From NCBI RefSeq assembly GCF_947486615.1, contig NZ_CANKUD010000017.1, forward strand, positions 28,923-92,922: a DNA stretch of 64,000 bases, written 5' to 3'. Positions 58,236 to 64,000 of this stretch are shown piece after piece. Positions within the stretch are counted from its first letter, which is position 1. Each line of letters opens with the position of its first letter. The position numbers were made by a program, and so were the translations under genes. The notes beneath the pieces were generated by a model. That model was not told the DNA's origin and searched no databases. It was given only the letters and a program-made list of their open reading frames with translations. This stretch comes from an uncultured Modestobacter sp. (GTDB lineage Bacteria; Actinomycetota; Actinomycetes; Mycobacteriales; Geodermatophilaceae).

Positions 58236-59309
58236 TCACCCCGGGAGCAGTCCCCAGCCGCGCAGCGCCGCGGCCGCGTCGTCGTCCCCGGCTCGGACGG
58301 TCGCCGGGCGGCCGTCGTCGGGGTGACCGGCCCAGTGCGCCACGGCGAGCACCCGCAGGCCGTCCAGCCCGTCGTCGTCCGCACGCGCCGCCCCGAGGAG
58401 GCGCAGCGTCAGCCCTCCGTCGGCACGTCCGGCCTGCCATCCCCCGCACCGCCAGGCTCCCTCGACCGCGGTCACGTCGGGGTGCCGGACGAGGAGACCA
58501 GCCGCGTCCGGGGCGATCAGGTCCGGCCGGTGCAGCGGACCGGCGGCGAGCAGGTCGGCCGGGGTGGCGACGCCGGAGAACACCAGCAGGCTCGCGGCAC
58601 CGGCCCGGCGAGCACCCTCGATGTCGGTGTCGAGCCGGTCCCCGACCACCAGCGGATGTCGGGCACCGGTGCGGCGGACGCACTCGGCGTGCATCGCGGG
58701 GTCCGGCTTGCCGGTCACCAGCGGCTGCTGCCCGGTGACCGCGCTGACCACGCCGACCAGCGCCCCGTTGCCGGGCAGCACACCGCGCGGTGACGGGATG
58801 GTGGCGTCGGTGTTGGTGGCCACGTGCCGGGCTCCGCCGCGGACGGCGACCACCGCTTCCGCGAGCTGCGCCCACCCCACCGCCGGCCCGTAGCCCTGGA
58901 CGACGGCGGCAGGTCCGTCCTCGGCCGTCTCCACGACGGTGAGCCCGGCCGCGGTCAGCGCCGCGTCGACACCGGGTCCGCCGACGGCGAGCACCCGGGC
59001 ACCGTCGCCGACCAGGTCGGCCACGACCGAGGCGGCCGCCTGCGAGCTGGTGATGACGTCGTCGGGAGCGGCCGGGACGTCGAGCTCGGTGAGGTGCGCG
59101 GCGACCTGCTCGGGGGTGCGGGCCGCGTTGTTGGTGACGAAGCCCAGCTGCATCCCCTCGGCCCGGGCGGACGCGAGCGCCGCCGGCACGCCGGGCACCG
59201 CCGCCGGCCCGACGTAGACCACGCCGTCGAGGTCGAGCAGCGCCACGTCGTGGACCTGGCTGGGCGGGGTGTCAGCCCCGGCTGCCAGCGGTGGCGGCTG
59301 CGCGCTCAC
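58236..59309 (-). CDS. HAD-IIA hydrolase (NagD/glycerol-3-phosphate phosphatase-like)
   Basis: From the GTG at 59309 the protein has 357 residues with the HAD motifs DLDGVVY (nucleophile Asp), TNNAART, LVTGKPDPAMH (Lys) and VVGDRLDTDIEGA, and an alpha/beta cap typical of subclass IIA. A C-terminal extra domain of about 75 residues follows. The M. tuberculosis gene in this place is a glycerol-3-phosphate phosphatase. The stop is followed by no terminator. Confidence 0.9.
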   Translation of the reverse strand: MSAQPPPLAAGADTPPSQVHDVALLDLDGVVYVGPAAVPGVPAALASARAEGMQLGFVTNNAARTPEQVAAHLTELDVPAAPDDVITSSQAAASVVADLVGDGARVLAVGGPGVDAALTAAGLTVVETAEDGPAAVVQGYGPAVGWAQLAEAVVAVRGGARHVATNTDATIPSPRGVLPGNGALVGVVSAVTGQQPLVTGKPDPAMHAECVRRTGARHPLVVGDRLDTDIEGARRAGAASLLVFSGVATPADLLAAGPLHRPDLIAPDAAGLLVRHPDVTAVEGAWRCGGWQAGRADGGLTLRLLGAARADDDGLDGLRVLAVAHWAGHPDDGRPATVRAGDDDAAAALRGWGLLPG

Positions 59310-59419
59310 GCGGCTCCGCCGGTGTCGTGCCGGTCGGCCGGACGGGCGACCGACAGGTGTCCGTGCCGGCCGGCGGCCGACCGGTCGGCCGCTGCGCGGC
59401 GGTGTGGTCCGTTGCTCAT
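59306..59419 (-). CDS. 37-residue micro-ORF coupling TPR and HAD genes
   Basis: An ATG at 59419, preceded by GAGGAGCTGCC, opens 37 residues rich in Arg, His, Ala and Asp. It overlaps the upstream TPR stop as ATGA and its own stop overlaps the HAD start as GTGA. Both junctions being this exact form is unlikely by chance. It may be a coupling relay or a small protein; no domain is seen. Confidence 0.5.
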   Translation of the reverse strand: MSNGPHRRAAADRSAAGRHGHLSVARPADRHDTGGAA

Positions 59420-59838
59420 GGCAGCTCCTCGGCTGGCAGGTCCTCGACGAGGCCCCGTCGGGCTCGTACCCCGCGCAGTGCGCGCGCGTAGTGGCTCTGG
59501 TCGGGCCGCATCGCCACGGCCAGCGCCAGGTGTTCGGCGGCGAGCTCCAGCTCACCGGCCCGGCTGGCCGCCAGACCCAACCCGAACTGGGCGTAGTCGT
59601 CGGTCGGGTTCACCTCGATCAACGCCTGGAAGCTGTCGATGGCCGCACGGTAGCGGCCCGCGTCGTACTGCGCCCGGGCCAGCGCCTCGCGCGCGCTCCG
59701 CGAGGCGGGCTCGGCGGCGACCGCTCGCTCCAGCAGCGTCGCGGCGGCGGCCGGGTTCCTGTCCCCGAGCAGCTGCAGGCCCCGCTGGTACCACTCGTAG
59801 ACCCCACCGTCGGGCTGTCCCGGTCGTTGCTCCCCCAC
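59416..59838 (-). CDS. Tetratricopeptide repeat protein
   Basis: The GTG at 59838 has GAGAGGAGCTGC before it and gives 140 residues; a further ATG at 59868 is possible. Two or three TPR helices are seen (YEWYQRGLQLLGDRNPAAAA, AREALARAQYDAGRYRAAI, AQFGLGLAASRAGELELAA). It probably mediates protein contact in the HAD-tlyA run. A TPR protein occupies the same spot in related genomes. Confidence 0.88.
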   Translation of the reverse strand: MGEQRPGQPDGGVYEWYQRGLQLLGDRNPAAAATLLERAVAAEPASRSAREALARAQYDAGRYRAAIDSFQALIEVNPTDDYAQFGLGLAASRAGELELAAEHLALAVAMRPDQSHYARALRGVRARRGLVEDLPAEELP

Positions 59839-59937
59839 CGCAGCTCCTCTCCCGCGCCGACTGAACATCCCGTGGCTGCCGGGGCCCAGGCGACGCCGCC
59901 CCCGGCGTCCGGGCGGCGCGCTCCTACGATCGACTCC

Positions 59938-61245
59938 GTGCCCTCGACGTCGGCGGACGCCCCGCCTCCTGACGTGACGGGCCTCGACGTCCGGCCGTTC
60001 CGTGCCCTGACCTACCGCGACCACGACGCAGCGCACCTGGCGAGGGTGACCTCGCCGGCCTACGACCTGGTGAACGCCGTGGGCCGCGACCGTCTGGCCG
60101 CGGCCGATCCGTACAACATCGTCCGCCTGATCCTGCCGCACGTCGACCCCGTCGGGGGCCAGGACAGCAGCCGGTCGGCCCGGGACCGGCGTTCGGCCTC
60201 GGCTGCCGCCGAGACGCTGCGCTCGTGGTCGACGTCCGGGGTGCTGGTCCGGGACGACGTGCCGGCGATGTGGCGCTACGAGATGGCCGGGCCCGGCGCC
60301 GAGGCGACGACCGGCTGGCTGGGCGCCGTGTCGCTGCCCGCGGCCGGGTCGTCGGCGGTCCTGCCGCACGAGGACACGTTCGCACCGGCCGTCGCCGGGC
60401 GGGCTGCGCTGCTGGCCGCCACCGACACCGACCTCGAGCCGATCGTGCTGGCCCACGACCCCGACCCGGAGGTCGCCGAGCTCACCCGTGACTCCGCCGG
60501 CGGTCCGCCGACGCTGGAGGTGGCCGACCCCGACGGCGTGGTGCACCGGCTGTGGCGGGTCACCGACCCCGGGACGCTGGCCCGGCTCACCCGGGCCCTC
60601 ACCCGCACCCGCGCCGTCATCGCCGACGGTCACCACCGCTTCGCCGCCGCGCGCGACCACCAGGCCGGGGACGACGCACACGGCAGCGTGCTCGCCCTGC
60701 TCACCCCCATGGGCGCCGGGGGGCTCCGGGTGCGCGCCATCCACCGGGTGGTCCCCGACCTGCCCCTGGAGAGCGCGGTCCGGGCCGCGACTGCCGGGTT
60801 CCGGACCACCGAGCTGACGCCGCAGGACGGCGACGTCGACGGGACCGTACGACGCTGGACGCTGCAGGACGGGCCGCAGACCTTCCTGCTCAGCGACGGT
60901 GAGCGGGTGGTCGAGCTCTCCGCCCCGTCGGCCGCGATGCTGGCAGCCGTGCCCCAGGAGGCGCCGGCAGCATGGCGACGGCTCGACGTGGTTCTGGCCC
61001 ACGCTGCCCTGCTCGGGCAGCTGTGGCAGCGCCCGGACGACCCGGCGTCGGTGCTGGTGGCGCACGACGTCACCGAGGCCCTCCGGCTGGCCGAGGACCG
61101 GGCCGGCGTGGCGCTGCTGCTGCGATCGCCGTCGCCGGCCGACGTGGCGGCCGTCGCCCGGGCGGGCGCGCGGATGCCCCGCAAGTCGACCCTCTTCGTC
61201 CCCAAGCCGCGCACCGGGCTGGTCCTCCGGCCGCACCAGGACTGA
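59938..61245 (+). CDS. DUF1015 family protein
   Basis: The GTG at 59938 gives 435 residues matching DUF1015: VRPFRALTYRDHDAAHLA, SPAYDLVN, ADPYNIVRLILP, and late FIADGHHRFAAAR-type segment VIADGHHRFAAARDH and PRKSTLFVPKPRTGLVL. The family is common in actinobacteria and other bacteria but its reaction is not established; the conserved His-His-Arg suggests nucleotide or phosphate binding. It diverges from the TPR gene. Confidence 0.85.
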   Translation: MPSTSADAPPPDVTGLDVRPFRALTYRDHDAAHLARVTSPAYDLVNAVGRDRLAAADPYNIVRLILPHVDPVGGQDSSRSARDRRSASAAAETLRSWSTSGVLVRDDVPAMWRYEMAGPGAEATTGWLGAVSLPAAGSSAVLPHEDTFAPAVAGRAALLAATDTDLEPIVLAHDPDPEVAELTRDSAGGPPTLEVADPDGVVHRLWRVTDPGTLARLTRALTRTRAVIADGHHRFAAARDHQAGDDAHGSVLALLTPMGAGGLRVRAIHRVVPDLPLESAVRAATAGFRTTELTPQDGDVDGTVRRWTLQDGPQTFLLSDGERVVELSAPSAAMLAAVPQEAPAAWRRLDVVLAHAALLGQLWQRPDDPASVLVAHDVTEALRLAEDRAGVALLLRSPSPADVAAVARAGARMPRKSTLFVPKPRTGLVLRPHQD

Positions 61246-61282
61246 CCATCGGGTCGCCCGCGGCCGGCCGTGGCCGCTCACC

Positions 61283-61642
61283 TCAGACCGATGCGGCCGC
61301 GGTGCGGGGGGACGACCGGGTCACCTTGCGGCCCCGCCGGCACACCACCTCGTAGGCGACGGCGGTGCCGGTGGGGGTGCGCCAGAACCGGCGCTGCAGC
61401 GTCCCCTCCACCTCCACCACGTCATCCGGCGTCCAGGCCGCGGCGTACCGGTGCAGTGCGGGCAGGTAGCTGACGCAGGTCAGGACGTCCGACCGTGGAC
61501 CGCGGGGCCGCGGTGTCTCCCGGCGCACGATCAGCTTGAACACCAGCAGCGTGTCTCCGCTGGGCAAGGGGCGGAACTCCGGAGGTGCCGACAGCCGTCC
61601 ACGCAGGACGACGTCGTTCCGGTCGATGACGGCGAGGCTCAT
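61283..61642 (-). CDS. Short single-stranded-DNA-binding-like protein
   Basis: The ATG at 61642 gives 119 residues with an SSB-type OB fold: VVLRGRLSAPPEFRPLPSGDTLLVF, CVSYLPALHRYAAAW, and VEVEGTLQRRFWR, then YEVVCRRGRKV. It lacks the long acidic C-terminal tail of housekeeping SSB, so it is a divergent paralogue. It may serve in competence or repair, but that is inferred from family only. Confidence 0.82.
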   Translation of the reverse strand: MSLAVIDRNDVVLRGRLSAPPEFRPLPSGDTLLVFKLIVRRETPRPRGPRSDVLTCVSYLPALHRYAAAWTPDDVVEVEGTLQRRFWRTPTGTAVAYEVVCRRGRKVTRSSPRTAAASV

Positions 61643-61727
61643 GCGGAGAGCCTGCTGGGCCGGAACGGCCACCGGCCAGGGCCGTCCAGCTGTTGTGGAC
61701 GACCCCGGCCGGTGTGGACGGACCAGG

Positions 61728-63758
61728 TCAGTTCGTCGGTGGCTGCTGCTCCGGCGCCACGTCGGGGGCCTCCTGGAACAGCCGCGCGTGGTCCCGCTCC
61801 ACCGGCGGCGGGGTCTCCCCCAGCAGCTCGGCGACCTCGGCCTCGATGTCGTCGTCGGTGACGTCCCCGAGCTGCTCCTCGGTGACGCCGTCGAACTGCT
61901 CGTCGGGGGTGACCGCAGCGCCTGCCGGAGCACCGGCGTCCGGCTGCTGCGACTCGGGGGCGGCCTCGACCGGCTCCTCGTCGGCGAGCTCGTCCGCTAC
62001 CAGATCGTCATCGACCAGCACGTCCGCGTCCAGCTCGCCGTCGTCAACCTCATCGTCCAGCTCGTCGTCCTCGGCGAAGACCTCGGAGACCCCGGTCAGG
62101 TCATCCGGGTCGGCCGAGGCGATGGCCACGTACCACTCCATCGCCAGCTCGTCCTCGCCGCGATCGGTCAGCAGGTCGGCGTAGGCCATCGCCAGCCGCA
62201 GCTGTCCGAGCTCCGGGTGCCCCAGGCCCGCCGGCGTGGGACGACCACCGAGCGCGGCCTCCAGGACCAGCGCCGCCGCGGGCAGTTCCCCGAGGTCCTG
62301 ACGCGCGCCGGCCTCGACCAGGCGCAGCTCTACCAGCTCTTCCTCCTCAGGCCCGGCCGCCAGCGCCTCGTTGACCAGCTTGATCGCGTTCTCCGGTCGG
62401 CCCAGCCCACGCTCACAGTCGGCCAGGACCGCCCGGTAGCTCTCGTCGCCGCTCATCCGCGCGTAGGCACGCAGTTCACGGGCTGCCTCGGCGAAGTCAC
62501 CGGCGAGGTAGGCAGCGACACCGACCGCCTCACGCACCGCCGCGATCCGGGACGCCCGGTCGCGCGCAGCCCGGGCATGCTCGAGCGCCAGCTCCGGCTC
62601 GTCGTCCAGCAGCCCGCCGGCGGCGACCAGGTGCCGGGCCACGGTCTCTGCGTTGCGGGGGTCCAGGCCACGGAGCGCCGAGCGCACCGACTGGTCGAGG
62701 TCGCGAGGGTCCACCCACTCCGGCACAGCCGGGCCGGCAGGACGGCGAGGCGCCATGTCCTCGCGATCCCCCTGGGGGCCGCTCGGCCGACGGTCCTGCC
62801 AGTCCGGACGGTCCCCCTGCGGCCGGTCCCCGGAGGGACGACGGTCCTGCCACGCCGGCCGATCACCCGCAGGGCGCCCGCGCTGCGGGCGGTCCCCGGA
62901 GGGACGACGGTCCTGCCACGAAGGACGGTCCCCAGACGGACGCCCACCCTTCGGCCGGTCGCCCGAGGGCCGACCGCCCTGCGGCCGGTCCCCGGAGGGA
63001 CGACGGTCCTGCCACGAAGGACGGTCCCCGGACGGACGCCCACCCTGCGGGCGATCACCCGAGGGACGCCCGCCCTGCGGACGGTCCCCGGAGGGGCGAC
63101 GGTCCTGCCACGCCGGCCGATCACCCGAGGGACGCCCACCCTGCGGACGGTCACCCGAGGGACGCCCAGCCTGCGACCGGTCACCGGACGGGCGCCGGTC
63201 CTGCCACGAAGGACGATCCCCAGACGGACGCCCACCTTGCGGCCGGTCACCGGAGGGACGGCGGTCCTGCCAGGAAGGACGGTCCCCGGACGGCCGCCCG
63301 CCCTGCGGTCGGTCACCGGACGGCCGCCCGCCCTGCGGTCGGTCACCGGACGGTCGGCGGTCCTGCCAGGAAGGACGGTCACCCGAGGGACGCCCGCCCC
63401 CCGCGCGGTCACCAGAAGGACGCCCACCCTGAGATCGATCACCCGACGGACGACGGTCCTGCCAGGAAGGCCGATCGCCCGACGAACGCCCGCCGGACGC
63501 ACGCCCGCCCGCGCTCGGACGACCCCACTCGCCGCCAGCGGCACCACCCCTGGCCCGATAGGCATCGTCACGTGACGACCCAGAACCCCCAGCCGTGGCG
63601 CGTCCCCCCTCAGCGGGCCGGGATCCCCGATGCCCTGCCGGACGGGCCGGCCGTCCACTGCCGGCCCCCTGTCGGGAACCGCCTGCGGCGCCTCGGCCGC
63701 CGCCGCTCTGACCACGGCCTCGATCCGAGCCGTCGGATCCGCGTCGCGGAGAAGTCAT
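61728..63758 (-). CDS. TPR protein with Arg-rich repetitive N-terminus
   Basis: From the ATG at 63758 the protein has 676 residues. After a Gly/Arg/Ser lead, residues 92-331 consist of ten-residue units of the form SGDRPxGGRP with nine WQDRRPSG insertions. The C-terminal half is helical TPR-like (about 355-560; VRSALRGLDPRNAETVARHL, AAYLAGDFAEAARELRAYA, ENAIKLVNEALAAGPEEEEL) with a very acidic end. The basic repeats could bind RNA, fitting its place downstream of an rRNA operon, but that is inference. Confidence 0.88.
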   Translation of the reverse strand: MTSPRRGSDGSDRGRGQSGGGRGAAGGSRQGAGSGRPARPAGHRGSRPAEGGRATAGGSGSSRDDAYRARGGAAGGEWGRPSAGGRASGGRSSGDRPSWQDRRPSGDRSQGGRPSGDRAGGGRPSGDRPSWQDRRPSGDRPQGGRPSGDRPQGGRPSGDRPSWQDRRPSGDRPQGGRPSGDRPSWQDRRPSGDRSQAGRPSGDRPQGGRPSGDRPAWQDRRPSGDRPQGGRPSGDRPQGGRPSGDRPSWQDRRPSGDRPQGGRPSGDRPKGGRPSGDRPSWQDRRPSGDRPQRGRPAGDRPAWQDRRPSGDRPQGDRPDWQDRRPSGPQGDREDMAPRRPAGPAVPEWVDPRDLDQSVRSALRGLDPRNAETVARHLVAAGGLLDDEPELALEHARAARDRASRIAAVREAVGVAAYLAGDFAEAARELRAYARMSGDESYRAVLADCERGLGRPENAIKLVNEALAAGPEEEELVELRLVEAGARQDLGELPAAALVLEAALGGRPTPAGLGHPELGQLRLAMAYADLLTDRGEDELAMEWYVAIASADPDDLTGVSEVFAEDDELDDEVDDGELDADVLVDDDLVADELADEEPVEAAPESQQPDAGAPAGAAVTPDEQFDGVTEEQLGDVTDDDIEAEVAELLGETPPPVERDHARLFQEAPDVAPEQQPPTN
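62766..63485 (-). repeat. In-frame imperfect 30-base repeats
   Basis: The coding region for residues 92-331 of the TPR protein consists of imperfect 30-base units (protein unit SGDRPxGGRP) and nine copies of the WQDRRPSG block. Unit number is likely to vary between strains through slippage or recombination. It is not a CRISPR array since no unique spacers occur and the frame is kept. Confidence 0.85.
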
Positions 63759-63880
63759 GGTGTGTACGTACCTCACTGATGAACGGCGCACGCCCGAGGG
63801 GGCACCTGGAGCGGTGTCGGGACGCCGACGCCCCGCACACGCGGGACGTCCGGCCGATCGACGAAGAACGGACAAACGCA

Positions 63881-63921
63881 CGAAACGGGGGCCGGAGCGC
63901 AATGCTCCGACCCCCGTTTCG
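63881..63921 (-). terminator. rRNA operon terminator
   Basis: CGAAACGGGGGCCGGAGC pairs with its opposite arm over 18 positions with one mismatch around loop GCAAT. It lies 10 bases past the 5S rRNA end on the minus strand, as expected for the rrn terminator. Confidence 0.8.
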
Positions 63922-63930
63922 TTGAGTTGT

Positions 63931-64000
63931 GTCCGGCGGCGTCCTACTCTCCCACCCGGTCCCCCGGGCAGTACCATCGGCGCTGAAAGGCTTAGCTTCC
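63931..64000 (-). rRNA. rrf: 5S ribosomal RNA, 3' part (cut by window end)
   Basis: The minus strand reads, after the window edge, AAGCCTTTCAGCGCCGATGG, then TACTGCCCGGGGGACCGGGT and GGGAGAGTAGGACGCCGCCG. This is the conserved 3' half of bacterial 5S rRNA. The rest of the 5S and presumably the 23S and 16S genes lie beyond 64,000 on the same strand. Confidence 0.93.

Noticed and set aside
59842..61281. Upstream extension of the TPR frame (to 61281)
   Set aside because: It is the shadow of the DUF1015 gene on the other strand.
62766..63485. CRISPR array
   Set aside because: Repeats are directly adjacent, keep the reading frame and have no unique spacers.

Overview
The window is high-GC DNA (about 73% by eye, lower in the first 11 kb) from an actinobacterium. 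Gene content, GTG starts with GGAGG leaders, and the order tlyA, nadK, recN, steA, mctB, pyrG, NUDIX, xerD, parA, scpA, scpB, rluB, cmk, der (the order also known from Mycobacterium tuberculosis) point to the class Actinomycetia. A Geodermatophilaceae-like genome (Blastococcus, Geodermatophilus, Modestobacter) is my guess, not something the sequence proves.

Left end (1-11,005) is an accessory block. It holds a lone cytochrome oxidase subunit I (ctaD), a C-terminally broken persulfide-dioxygenase-like gene overlapping ctaD by ATGA, a GntR regulator, a single-domain rhodanese, a TauE/SafE exporter, a two-domain sulfurtransferase, a DUF2243 membrane protein, a CtaG-type oxidase assembly factor and two one-helix membrane proteins. 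Two stretches of 670 and 980 bases carry no convincing gene. The block ends in an excisionase-like protein and a tyrosine integrase that abuts the 3' end of tRNA-Pro(GGG), so it looks like a decayed tRNA-integrated island.

11.2-13.6 kb is conserved backbone (der, cmk, aroH-type chorismate mutase). At 13.7-30.7 kb sits a xylan/xylo-oligosaccharide utilisation cluster, lying between cmk and rluB, which are neighbours in related genomes. It comprises xylA-xylB-ABC ATPase-aldose epimerase with a divergent LacI regulator; GH10, GH3, CE7-type esterase and GH51 in one unit; and, divergent from it, a lipoprotein solute-binding protein, two permeases and a second LacI regulator. The four hydrolases have no signal peptide, so the logic is import of oligosaccharides by the ABC transporter, intracellular hydrolysis, then xylose to xylulose 5-phosphate.

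30.7-41.5 kb returns to backbone (rluB, scpB, scpA, two hypothetical genes, parA, arginase-like, xerD, ald) followed by smaller accessory genes (DHFR-like reductase, AraC-DinB fusion, membrane protein, HbpS/GlcG-like protein). 41.5-52.2 kb is a dense overlapping run on the minus strand: steA, mctB, a small MraY/WecA-like transferase, a MurJ-like flippase, a GT4 glycosyltransferase, a large membrane phosphatase-superfamily protein, pyrG and a NUDIX hydrolase. This is the best candidate here for an under-described envelope system. A TetR regulator interrupts it before recN, nadK, tlyA, a small coupled ORF, a HAD phosphatase, a 37-residue micro-ORF and a TPR protein.

The right end has a DUF1015 protein, a short SSB-like protein, a TPR protein with an Arg-rich repeated N-terminus, a strong terminator and the 3' end of a 5S rRNA gene, so an rRNA operon on the minus strand continues beyond the window.
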